The position numbers were made by a program, and so were the translations under genes. Source: Ciona savignyi (lineage: Eukaryota > Chordata > Ascidiacea > Phlebobranchia > Cionidae). Taken from it: a stretch of DNA of 64,000 nucleotides. Every line of letters begins with the position of its first letter. The first letter of the stretch is position 1. The stretch is taken from positions 1,309,451-1,373,450 of the forward strand of contig CH003416.1 of the NCBI GenBank assembly GCA_000149265.1. Reading direction: 5' to 3'. Below are positions 25,072-36,078 of the stretch, one piece after another. A model generated the notes under the pieces. That model was not told the DNA's origin. It ran no database searches and worked only from the letters and a program-made list of their open reading frames with translations.

Positions 25072-28000
25072 ATGTATTCATTAAACTTACTGGTTTTGCT
25101 TTTGACTTGGCACTCGGTCAAGGGTAAGTGGGTGCTTATAACAAACAGGTCTATTAGCTGGGTTTTGGAAGATCTTTTGTTTTTAAATTACTTTAGTTGT
25201 TAAAAAACGAGTTGGCAGTAAGAAACAAAACACTGATATTTTAATTTTTTACATTTTTGTATAAATGTAATTGTGAGACAACACTGTTTGCTGATCTTTT
25301 TTAAATAATATAGATTTACTGACGAAATGACAGTCATTGCGTTGTAAATATAACCCTCTTTAGGAATTGATGTTACTGTACGCATTCTTGTATGTTTAAA
25401 CAAATTTGTAAATCGCAACTGAAAATTCAGTTCATTGAAGAAATATTATCATTTAAAACTCAAGATTAATATTTTATTTCTTTAGCCTCATATTTCAGTA
25501 AAAAATTCGGGTGAAATTTATATATCTCGAAAAAATAAATCTGTGAATATTTTTTCTTCCATGTACTAAATTTGCAATTTGGAATAACAAAACTCGCTTA
25601 TGGACAGATATAATCTGACATTTAACTTGATTTTTACAGGTGACACGGTCACTTACCCGGGTTTGGGAACGTTCACAGATGCCCCACCATGGGGGGACAC
25701 TGAGGAACGACCCGTTGGTTATTTACCTTCAGACCCGTCTGAAGTGAATGTCAGGTTCTACTTGGATACAAGGCAGCAATTAGATGTGGAAGTATTCAAC
25801 ACTGATATAAATGGTCTCCAGTGAGTATAGAACAATTTTTGGGGATTCATATCAAACAAAAATTATTATGATATTTTACGGAATATTACTGCATCCTTGA
25901 TTTAGCTTCATAAAAGCATTTTGAAAATTATTCTCACAGGTCTGTTTATTTTTCATTTCTTTTATTACACATCCGTTCAAAAAGAATACTTAGTCATTAA
26001 TATGTACATAACAAAGCTCTATTCACTAAAATACCAGATGTTTTAAAGTTCATAAAAAAAAACATTTTTTAGGCAAACGACTTTCAACTATAAAAAAAAT
26101 ACAAAATTTATTATCCATGGGTACATTGACAATGGGGACGTTTCTTGGATGAATGACATGAGCAAGGCATTGCGTAACGTGAGTTCAACGCTCTTATATT
26201 TTAAGTTTATTTGTCTCCATCCATTCTACAGTATGTTCAACGTCTTTCTTCAACCTAAATGAAAAACTGCATAGAAAATAAGGTGGTTATCAATATTTTT
26301 TGATCAAATAGTCAATTGCTTCCTTGAACAATACACTGGCAGACCTTCCTTGAACAAAACACTGAATCCATTGGATAAAAAACGCATATATCGTATATAA
26401 CACACTACGATAGCCTGTGTCAGGGCTTGGCAACCTGTGGCTCCGGAGCAGCAAACGGCTCTTTCAACCTTCTGATGCGACTTTTATTAAATTAATTGCT
26501 ACTCTTAATAAGTTTAATGTCTATGTATTAACTGAAACAAACACAAAAACATAATGTTGCTTTCCTTTTTCTGTTGCACTATAATATTATTAGTTTTGCG
26601 ACTCCCATTGATTTTAATATTGGTTAAAATGGCTCTTTAAGTAAAAAAGGTTGCTAACCCCTTGCTTAGGTATACCTGTTGTAAGAATATTTAAAAAATT
26701 TGCAGTGAAAATTCTACCCTTGCGTTTTTCTATTCACGAGCACCAAACTTGATTATCCTAACCTATCTAATAACCCCCTATCAGTAACTGGAATTGGTTG
26801 TTGTGGTATATTTTTACATAATCTATACGATTTTACCAGGTCGAGGACGTTAATGTCTTTCGGGTTGGTTGGATTGGTGGTTCTTTGACGATCAACTATG
26901 CTCAGAGTGCGACTGATACTCAAATTGTCGGTGCCGAAGTTGGGCTCTTTATCAACAATATAGCAGTAAGGATAATGTTAAAAGAGTAGAGTTACAAAAT
27001 TACGATTGTATTGCTTGATAGAATAGCTTCGGAATCAGTCCTGCCAGTTTCCATTGTATCGGACACAGTCTTGGGGCTCAATCCTGCGGCTATTTGGGGG
27101 CCAGTGTTTCACCAAAAGTAGGCCATATAACTGGTAAGCGTTTACATTTATAGATGGGTAATCGAAAAATTAAACCAAAGATCACATGCCCAGTAAAAAA
27201 AACGAATTGCAAATTACAGGTCTTGATCCCGCTGGTCCATATTTTGAAAATACACCACCAGAGGTCAGACTTGATCCAACTGACGCAACATTTGTTGACG
27301 TCATTCACACCGACGCGGAAAAGCTGGTAGATTTTGGCTTTGGAATAAACCAGGTTTCCGGCCATGTTGATTTCTGGCCAAATGACGGGATAGAGCAACC
27401 AGGTTGTGATCAGGTAGAATATGTTTGCTTATTATGGGTCACATATTGTTTTTGTCCGTTTTTTTCTTTTTTTTCGTTTTTTTCGTCAAACGCTTGACAG
27501 GCATAGCATGTCGCCCCGACATCTACCAGAAGGAATAATGGGGACTCAATAAAACTTTGTCATTTGTTAGACAACATGGTCTTGATATGCAGAAACCAAA
27601 ATTTTCGGTGATAAATTTAGGGAAATTCCGCTGGGAAGCTAAAACCAAAACGGTAATTTTTCCTTAAAAAATTGGTTTTTGGAGCATAGCGCTTAAACGA
27701 CTGGTCCAATTTTTATAAGATTTGCTGGAATGTAAGTGCACCAACCACTGATTTAACAATTGGAAAAAATAAAAAAAATTACCTAGGGAAATACCCTTGA
27801 AAATAAGATTATGTTCTCAAATCATAATTGTGACAGGCATGCCATGTCGCCCCGACATCTACCAAAAGGAGTAATGGAATCGCAATAAAAATTTGTCTTT
27901 TGTTAGACAACATGTCCAGATATGCAGAAACCAAAATTTTGGGTGATAAATCCAGAGGAATTCCCCTGGGACGTTAAAAACCAAAACGGTCATTTTTCCT

Positions 28001-31000
28001 TAAAAAATTGTTTTTTAGAGCATAGCGCCTAAACGACTGGTCCAATTTTAATAAGATTTGGTGAAATCTAAGTGCACCAACCACTGATTTAACAATTGGA
28101 AAAATACAGGCATGCCATGTCGCCTCGTCATCTACCAAAAGGAGTAATGGAATCGCAATAAAAATTTGTCTTTTGTTAGAACAAATTGGTTTATACATAA
28201 AGACTCCAAAATTGTGGGTGATAAATCTAGGAAAATTCCCCTGAGACGTTAAAAACCAAAACGGCATTTTTTTTATAAAAAATGTTTTTTTGGGCATAGC
28301 GCTTGAACGGCTGCTCCAATTTGAATCAGATATTGGTGGAGTGTAAATGCATTAGCCACTAATTTAACGCTTAAAAGAAATAAAAGGACAGGATTACCCG
28401 AAGCCATGAAAAACTAAATCGAGCTGTTTTGGTTTGGTTTGATAACTATGGGACCCATGCGTTTATGCGCGCAGAAACAAACTGCATACTCGGTGTATAA
28501 GCTACAAATTGTGGTTACAAGGGACCATGTAGCATGAATATATGGCATACAAATTTTTTTTACAAATAGTGGTGGTTAAACACGTGGTTGACACTTTCTA
28601 GTTTATTATAAGTTTTATTCGAATCCTAAAGGCAAGTGAAAACTAAAAAGAAGGGAACGCGGAAAGGGGGAAGGAGGGAAACCGCACAATAAAATGACGA
28701 ATAGGGCATTATAGTATAAAACATGGGGTTGGGGTTAAGGTTAGTTCTGGGGTTAAGATTAGTGTTTGGGGCAGGGTAAGAATTAGTTTCCATAGTTTAA
28801 GTAAGCAGTTTCCCTCCTTTCCGCTTTGCTTTCTTTTAGCGTTGCCCGAAAGGCAGGAATATTTCCAACTGACAAAAGAATATAAGCAACGACGACTGTT
28901 TTCCGCATTTTGATGCCGATTATAACTTTTTGAGGGCTTAACGAATAAGTGAAGATTTATTTAGTCGTATTACACTAAATATTAATTCCCCAAATCTAAA
29001 TCAAAAACATTAATTGTTTTTTATGCCCAATGATAAAGGAACAATATTTCAATAGAGTTAAACATTTTCGAGACGTTAGCAGTTTTTCTGATTTTATTGT
29101 TTTTTTTTTGTACAGCAAATACTATATAGAAAACATGGACATGGGAATTAAGTTTGAATGGGTAACTTAGGAACTCATTAGTTTTACTTGCATAAACAAA
29201 CGTTACACACTTTTTATAAGATATATCAAAAGGTATTAGGTAACCAGGGAACCAAATCGTTTCCGCATGCAGAGAAATACGGCGTAAAGTCAAAATGGGG
29301 GTTAAATAGTAGTGGTTAACACGTGGTTGACATTTTTTCTGGGTAGAGAACGTAAAAAGATCGGCAGTAGTCTATACACTGGGTAAAGGATATTTTAGTT
29401 TTTCACTGTTTACGAACAGACGTTATTAATCTGCTGGGTTCCGGCAATGTTCGTAAAGTGCCTTGTCCAAGGACACAACCGACTAGCTAACGACCAGTTT
29501 CGAACCTGCAACCTTTCGATTGAAAGGCGAAGCACTTAACCGCTAGACCAACCGGCCGGACAAGTGATGGTAGGGCCACTATGATGTACTTAATTGCAAC
29601 TTCGCTTTACAAAACCCAATTGCAGAACGCACTGTCTACCATCGTTGGCATCGACGGAATTGTTGATGGAACACGAAACTTCGTTGCATGTAACCATTTG
29701 AGGGCGCTCTCTCTTTATACTGAATCGATTACATCATCTTGTCCATTTTATGGAAATCAGTGCGACAGCTATGATGATTACCTGAACGGAAAATGCACCT
29801 CTTGCCCAACTGGAGTAAGTTTAATATCAGTCATTATTTTAAACGCATGTCTGCAGTAACTTCTGCTCGGTTAACTTTTTTTTATTTCACTCTTTGTTTT
29901 AATTACACCAGCAATGTGCTCCGATGGGATACAACAGCATCAATTACGCCAACGAAATATTCCAGTTTAGTAACCCCAGTGCTTATTTACAAACCTACTC
30001 AAAGTCACCCTACTGCGGTAAGAGTTTAGTTATTTTTTTTTATTTGTAAAAATCAAAGACGAAAAAATGATAAACAGAGTACATGACCTATGTGGAAATT
30101 ACTCTTGGAAGCAACAGCGATGGCGTCGAAGGAAAGCTGTTCCTTTCTTTGTACGGACCATCCGAAAATAGTGAACAAGTCCAGATAGGCGAGTAAGTTG
30201 TAACTCATACATATTTTAGAATATTTGGATCGTAAGTTATGACGTTTTTGTACCAAAAAATAACTGCAGTTATTTAAATTTGTGTTAAATTACTAAGCGT
30301 ATTTACTTACTGTAGGTTAATTGCACACCTTACTTTGCATTTAGGGAAGACGTTTCTTTGGACCTAAGACCTAGTACCGAGTTTTCCCACACTGTGCAGT
30401 ACCGAGCCTTCCCAACAGGCTTTAACAAAGTGAAATTCCTGTGGCAGCAGACCGAGTTTACTGTCTACAAACAGTATCTCACAGTGGATAACATTAGAGT
30501 GTGGGACAATTATGATCAGCGAGAGTGAGTATCATATTCTTTATAAGGCATAACAAATTACTTTATAAGTAACATCCTCATAAAAGCTGTGGATGCTCAT
30601 TCGTAACATTATGAGTCTTAACATTGACCTTTCTGATATCGAAGTGTGATGCTATAAGTAGGCTCACATTTACTTTGAGAGGCGGGGCAAGCCACGTTAA
30701 CGATTTTAGTTTTCCTACCATCACGATAAGCTTTGCTATTTTAATCGGTAGATAAGTCAACTATTTAGTCAATCATTAGGCAGACATGACTTGCTATGTA
30801 AACGACCTGTTGTATTGCGTGTATGATGTGACAAGCAAGTCAAAATTTATTTACGCGTGTGTCAAAGCCAGGGCGGCACTGACATGTTATTGCTTTAATC
30901 GATTGTAGTCTTAAAGGTTGTGAAATAAGCGAAGCTAAGTGGTCGCTCGAAAGTCGGTGGAGCTTTCCCTCGAGGCATTCGATGGACGTTGCCTAACCCA

Positions 31001-31373
31001 AGCTAAAATTAAAAGAATTACTTAATGCTACGCAACTGCAATATCTCCTGTAATCTGATGATTACCCGGAGAACGCACCTTGCTTCTTTAGTTAAGAGAA
31101 TAAAATATGATAAGCCTATCTTCTCTGTCGCTGTTGTGTGAAACACACGACAAAACCGACGACAACCAGACTGATATTCTAATTTATTGCTGGTTTATAA
31201 CAACTGTAGATTTTCCACTGACGAGGACAAACATGATTACGCTATGTAACCTGTATCATTATTTGCTTACTGTTGGTTCTTATGATATTTTTTGGTCTAA
31301 TAGGTTAATATTCTGTGGCAATCCTGATTTGGAGATGGAAGAAAACACCCGATACTCACTTTACGAGTGTTAG
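25072..31373 (+). CDS. Pancreatic lipase family triacylglycerol lipase, secreted
   Basis: Eleven exons: 25072-25123, 25640-25820, 26073-26178, 26840-26965, 27022-27133, 27220-27413, 29626-29814, 29912-30017, 30078-30192, 30345-30524, 31304-31373; 476 aa. A signal peptide ([18 protein letters not shown]) is followed by the alpha/beta-hydrolase lipase domain. Nucleophile Ser171 is in GHSLG, Asp195 in GLDPAGP, His281 in ACNHLR; the Ser-Asp spacing of 24 equals that of the pancreatic enzyme. The lid between Cys255 and Cys279 is of full length, so this is a lipase rather than a lidless phospholipase. Residues about 356-476 form the C-terminal PLAT domain, ending in Cys. The first disulphide pair of mammalian pancreatic lipase is missing: both positions are Thr in VTYPGLGTF. 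Expected to hydrolyse dietary or yolk acylglycerols outside the cell. Large introns hold repeats. Confidence 0.96.
26421..26664. mobile_element. hAT-like MITE remnant in lipase intron 3
   Basis: Ends CAGGGCTTGGCAACCTGTGG and, reversed, CAAGGGGTTAGCAACCTTTT are recognisable hAT-type terminal inverted repeats (a CAGGGNTNGGCAACC family). No transposase frame. The 8-bp flanks match only partly, so the element is old or its ends are displaced. Confidence 0.45.
27496..28380 (+). repeat. Three tandem copies of a ~270-336 bp unit in lipase intron 6
   Basis: A block starting GACAGGCATAGCATGTCGCC begins at 27496, again at 27832 and again at 28106. Each copy continues with ATCTACCARAAGGARTAATGG, a TTTGTC..TTGTTAGA segment, CCAAAACGG and a CATAGCGC..AACG tail. 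Copies 1-2 are 336 bp apart, 2-3 about 273 bp because a segment is missing. Divergence is modest and all copies are in the same orientation, pointing to unequal exchange. Confidence 0.75.
28630..28860 (+). mobile_element. MITE-like element with telomere-like interior, copy 1
   Basis: The left end has AGGAGGGAAACCGCACAATA and the right end the inverse AAGCAGTTTCCCTCCTTTCC, with a GCAAC-type border. The interior contains degenerate telomere-like repeats (GGGGTTAAGGTTAGTTCTGG then GGGGTTAAGATTAGTG). Related copies are at 40140-40320, 41567-41755 and 41955-42062. Non-coding; lies in lipase intron 6. Confidence 0.55.
29385..29570 (-). repeat. tRNA-derived SINE, 5' part, - orientation
   Basis: On - it begins with a tRNA-like head: an A-box-like TGGTCTAGCGGTTAAGTGC and a B-box-like GGTTCGAAAC, followed by TGTGTCCTTGGACAAGGCAC. 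The same order occurs at 46838-46565 and 46046-45760. It is truncated at its 3' end and sits about 55 bp before lipase exon 7. Not a functional tRNA gene: it does not close into a cloverleaf and continues into SINE body sequence. Confidence 0.65.
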
Positions 31374-32047
31374 AATGCATATTGGTGCTATATAGTAATT
31401 AGCTTAAGGGTTAAATGCAATACACTTGGAGGCAACAAATAAGTGTTTTTTTGGTGTTTTACTTAATTGTGTTGAATTGCAATGTTAAACTAAATAAAAC
31501 ACGCGAAACGGTTATTAATATAATTCATGGTAATACCCCAGGGACTTTGAAACATGCGGGTAAATTTACCTTGGTAGCAAAGTCACTAATAACCAAACAG
31601 TAAAATTATCTCAGACTACCTATCATAATAAACGGATGTCTATGAGGAATCTCTATATGAGAAATCACAAGGAAAATCTGGTTACTTCGGATACAATTAG
31701 GACCTACATTTTTCCTAGTTACAATCTTATATTTAAAAACTAGTTAGCCTTACTTAGTTTAACTATAGGGTAAAGGGTATATAGAGAACAGTAAAAAATA
31801 TTTTATTGTTTAATTACGCACAACAGTTAAAACACTAAAAAGTATACGGGTAGATCTTGGACTTCGAGCAGTATAAGATAAAAGTGAGGTCTTCTTATCT
31901 CTGGCATATTTATACAATAAATATGCGGTAACGTTTCGGACAAAATAATCCTTGCACAAAGCACGAAAACACGATATTTTGCAATATTTATCAAATTTCC
32001 ATTTAAAAACATAGAAGCGCCCTTCTAAAGGTCTTGTCGTGTTTATG
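31374..32047. other. Convergent 3' intergenic region
   Basis: Lies between the stop codons of the lipase (+) and the MS4A-like gene (-). AT-rich, presumably the two 3' UTRs. ORFs at 31415-31603 (+) and 31827-32012 (-) have no coding character. I see no repeat. Confidence 0.5.
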
Positions 32048-33322
32048 TCAAATCCGGGTTCCGTTGATGCCTTCGTTCATTTCGATGGTCGTCAGATACT
32101 AATCGGTAAGTATTTCGATTTGGAATATGTGGAAATATCTTCTTTATAAGAATAGATCTCCGTGTGGAGGTTAGGTATTGCGTTTGTTGAGGTAATAGTG
32201 ATGCAGTTTACCACACTAACAACAAATGAGGAAAAGGCAGTCAGTGAGGTCACTGCCAAAGTCGTGAAGAAAATCAGGAAAAATGTTGAAGGAATCTGAA
32301 AAAAATAATTTATCAGCTCAAAACAACATGCATTTATATTAAAACATCTTTAAAATTTGAATTGCGGCTTACCGATATAATGATCATTGGAACGGATATC
32401 CAGCAAAGTAAGGTAGAGCTTACTGCAGCAACTGTTGAGAACCCCATGTGCAGGTTTATCTAAAGCGTAAAACGTTATTGATTTGTTAAATTGTATTATG
32501 GCGATTGTAATTAGCAAATTAACCGTTGGGTATAATGGCTCCCGACGTTCTTTTATGAGTAATAGCCATTATTGCCCATGGGAATTATAGAGGCGTAATC
32601 CTATATTTAACCAAGGTATATGTAATACACTAGTGTAGATATGTGCGTGTATAATTACCTTGAAGACTGAATATGTTGCATTATTTGCATGGATACCAAT
32701 GCTTCCTGCGATGATTGCCTATAAAATATAAGCTGATTTAGCAAAAAGGCAAACGGTAGTTTAGAGGTACAAAACCTGTAATTTTCATGGTTTAGCGAAA
32801 TATACATAAATGTGAATGAGATATGTATGAAAAATGGATATGTCTATCCTTAAAAACAATAAAGCGACAGTCATTAAAACTTTTCCAAAACACTCCATCG
32901 CCGATAACTATACCTACAATAAAACCTGTTTTAAGCATTATAGAATCATTCATGTTGCTAAATGGTAAAATAGCTGAAGTGGCTATGTTCACTCGTAATT
33001 TTCAGACAAATACAAGGAAACGACTTACCCACACGCCACACCATAACGAACCACCGATACAAATGTAATAGAGCAAAAGTGAGTACGACTGAATATTCTC
33101 GGACGTTAGAATTGAAGAAAAATTTCCCGTGTACAAAATGAAAATAATTCCGATCCCGAACATTAGAATTCCAAGTAGAATTTCGCCTAACTGAAAAAAA
33201 ACAAATAACGTGTTCAACTAATCATTTGTAAACTATATAGGCCTAGTATTTACTATATAAAATAGTATGAAACTTACCGCCAACGAATAAAATAAATAGG
33301 TGTTGATCTCTGCACTTTTCAT
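32048..33322 (-). CDS. MS4A/CD20-like four-transmembrane protein
   Basis: Six small exons on -: 33322-33278, 33190-33029, 32718-32659, 32459-32373, 32295-32212, 32098-32048; 162 aa. All introns are phase 0. The order is a short N-terminus (MKSAEINTYLFYSLA), TM1 (LGEILLGILMFGIGIIFIL), a loop with NFS, TM2 spanning the exon 2/3 joint (YYICIGGSLWCGVWAIIAG), a loop with NAT, TM3 in exon 4 (AAVSSTLLCWISVPMIII) and TM4 in exon 5. The LGxIxxxxGxxxxGIG pattern in TM1 and the GGSLWxG..AG pattern in TM2 are typical of the MS4A/TMEM176 superfamily. The last junction is uncertain: exon 5 can also be read through to a TGA in a different C-terminus. Role unknown; MS4A proteins form plasma-membrane or endolysosomal complexes. 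Confidence 0.72.
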
Positions 33323-35099
33323 TTCTTTTGAAAACTTAATCTGAACAAATAATACCAATCAGGATGCGTATAGGTCGAACTGAAGTATCTAAAAAATCAA
33401 ACCGTTTTATACTCATTTTTCGGTTATTTCCGAGATTTATACCTATTTTAACGTTATTTCCGGTTATTGAGCTTATTCTTCGGTTATTCCCGCTATACGT
33501 CATAAATTCTTGAAAGTGAGAGCAATGTAAGAAAGGATTTTGTTTAGCTATTTGTAATATAGCCTGCAGCAATTTTCGGTAAATTACGTAGCGGAATTGT
33601 GTAGCGTGTATTATGCATTTTAACTGGGTAAATGTAACAACACAATTTTCGAAGACAAATGTAATAACTTTGAATTATGTATATATATCAATTAGTAACA
33701 ATTTGGGGCATAGATCTTCCCGGAGTGATGTACATTTCCTTGTTATATATATATATAAGCCTACGGAAATATTCCCTATATTTGCGTAATACCGAAAGTA
33801 TGAAGGTTGAGTAATATTAAACCTTAGGAGAATTATTCTAGCTCGTAACCAGAAAATCCAGCTCTTATTTTAGTTTCTACTTTGTATAACCAGTTACATT
33901 TGTTTCTCTGAATCAACCCAAATTTTGATGTAGGCCTACAATTTGGTTATAACTTTATAACACTTGTATCTGTTTTGCGATGTTTTGTTATTTTTTACGG
34001 GTGTAAATTTCTAATACATGATGGGCTAGTCACCAAGATCGTTTTAATATAGAATTCTAATTAATAATCGGATGGTAGGTTGGTTGTTCGAGAGTCTCTT
34101 TCTGCCACGGCGCATACAAATGTAAGAATTTAAAACAACCTCTATTCTACATTAACGTAATTGAATTTGCGTGACCTACCCTTAAGCCTATAAGCGCTTT
34201 GGCTTATATTACTGATTAAAGAGAATTGCTTTTATTATTTCATTAAGGTATTTATAAAACTGTAAAGAATTTGCGGACAGAAGAACATTTACAACAACAA
34301 ACGATGGACAGCCCACTTTTTTGACGATCCGTGATAAGAGCAAGTGCGTTAGTTCTGCTGGAAAATGCCATATTAAAAAATCTGATCTTTTTAAAGCTTG
34401 GATCAATACGACTGTAGTCCTACGACTGTGGTCCTTACGTTAAGAATAGTGAAAGGCCATTAAGTAGGACCCGTGACGGGCAAGTGTTCAGTCCATTAGA
34501 AAGTTTATACCAAGGATTGGTTTATTAAGTTTAAATGTATCAATTCGAAACATGTTCTGAAAGCTTGTTCTTATCGTGTTTAAGTGTCCAGGACTTTATG
34601 ACAAACGCATAAATAATGCAACAGAAGGCACACGTCACGCAAGATACAACAGCAGTTTTATTAGAAAATTGTTTTTGATGTTCAGATGAAAGAACTAATA
34701 AGTAAGGCAGAATTTCCTGAAACTTTTAGTATTATTTTGATGTTAATAATTCTAGTCAGCATGTTCGTTGAAGCCGGAAATCATTCATCTTGGTCACGTG
34801 AAACAACACCACAATAGGTGCCTGTTGCTTCATACAGTACGTATGGCTGCTGTGAGCTGATATAGCTTTCAGTCAAACACAGCTCGTCCAGATCAATTTT
34901 CGAGTGCGAAACAGTACAGCTGACAGCTGCGAGGCAACTGGATTAATGTAGTTCATCGTAGTCTACTAATCTTGATTCAGTTGTGTTTAATAGTGCCAGT
35001 GCAGCGTTACAAACATTTTATTTACAGCTTCAAAATCGGTAAAGACTTGTCTGAATTCTGTACAAGAACACTCTGTTAGCTTTAAAGCATACGGTTATA
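33323..35099. other. Divergent intergenic region
   Basis: Nearly 1.8 kb between the starts of the MS4A-like gene (-) and the small membrane protein gene (+). AT-rich, with an (AT)n run at about 33741-33756. No coding exon recognised, although a signal-peptide exon for the + gene could hide just upstream of 35100. Confidence 0.45.
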
Positions 35100-35888
35100 A
35101 TGTTAAACACAGTTTTCCCTGCGGACGACGAAGACAACACAGACGTTTTAGGCAGTGGAGAAGAAAATGTAAGGACCAACGTTGGTAGGTTTATATAGCT
35201 GTTTGTTGGGCACTATGCAATGTTTATACTAGTGTATACAATTTGTGTTAATGACTGCCCGATCACCTTTAACAGCAATAGTCACCTTTACAAGCAGTAC
35301 AGCACTAAGTACCTGGAAAGCTATTATGACCTAATGTCAGTTTTTTTCCAGGTAATCTCACAACAACCGCAGCGACAACCAAGTTATACAATATAGACGG
35401 AATCCCAGGCAAACTGTACGTGAATGAAGCAACAACAACGGGATATCCTGTAATCAGCGAATCCGACCTATTTCCGAATTACACGGCTAGCAAAACCATA
35501 TTAGCAGGCATGTTTACAATCAGTTAAATTTACTAATTACTTTAATATATACCCGTCCGCAGTAGAGCACATTGGTACTTAAAATCATAATACTAGTATT
35601 ATTAGTATTTCTACTGCTACTACATCTGGTGTTTGTATGGCAAGTAATAGCTTACTTGTGTATTGGTTAACCCAATATTAATTTGTAAAACTTATACTTA
35701 CAGTGGTGACCGTAATTGCAATTCTTGCCGTTGTGCTTTTCGCGCTGGCGACCCTACGTTACCGGTTCAACCACAAAGGGAGTTACTACGTCACCGAGTT
35801 TGCAGAAGCACAGAAATTAAAGAAAAACTCGTCAATTAAAATGGTCAATATACACGAAGTACCATCAACTAAAGAATGGTTGTTATGA
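35100..35888 (+). CDS. Small single-pass membrane protein, syndecan/neurexin/glycophorin-C type tail
   Basis: Three exons: 35100-35184, 35352-35507, 35704-35888; 141 aa. The ectodomain (1-78) is Thr-rich, has N-glycosylation sites at Asn30 (NLT) and Asn71 (NYT), and an acidic Ser-Gly site (DDEDNTDVLGSGEE; Ser19) of the kind that carries glycosaminoglycan in syndecans. The TM is about residues 79-98. The tail starts RYRFNHKGSYYVTE, like the protein-4.1 binding segment of glycophorin C and neurexins and the EGSY of syndecan, and ends KEWLL, where those families have a PDZ-binding EYFI, EYYV or EFYA. Intron 2 uses a GC donor (CAG|GCATGT at 35508). No signal peptide is read from this ATG; an in-frame TGA at 35052-35054 precedes it, but an upstream exon could splice in at about 35080. 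Likely a cell-surface adhesion or cortex-linking protein. Confidence 0.7.
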
Positions 35889-36078
35889 TATGAACTGAAC
35901 TTCAGAAATTTTATTATTTAAAGCTATGCATCGTTTTTGTGTAGTGTCAACAATTAGCATTTTGTAAGATAACAAATAAAACAATTCAGACAAAAAATGG
36001 ACTGACAAATTTAATTGTACTAGATAACAACTCGACTTAAAATCATTACAGAAAAGCAACCATGAATTGAATATTTAT
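35889..36078. other. 190-bp convergent 3' junction
   Basis: Separates the stop codons of the small membrane protein (+) and MRPL45 (-). An AATAAA at 35975-35980 suits the + gene; AATAAA on - overlaps the MRPL45 stop at about 36074-36079. The two 3' UTRs may overlap. Confidence 0.5.

Noticed and set aside
29385-29570. Candidate tRNA gene
   Set aside because: A- and B-box-like sequences are present but no full cloverleaf, and the sequence continues into a repeated SINE body.
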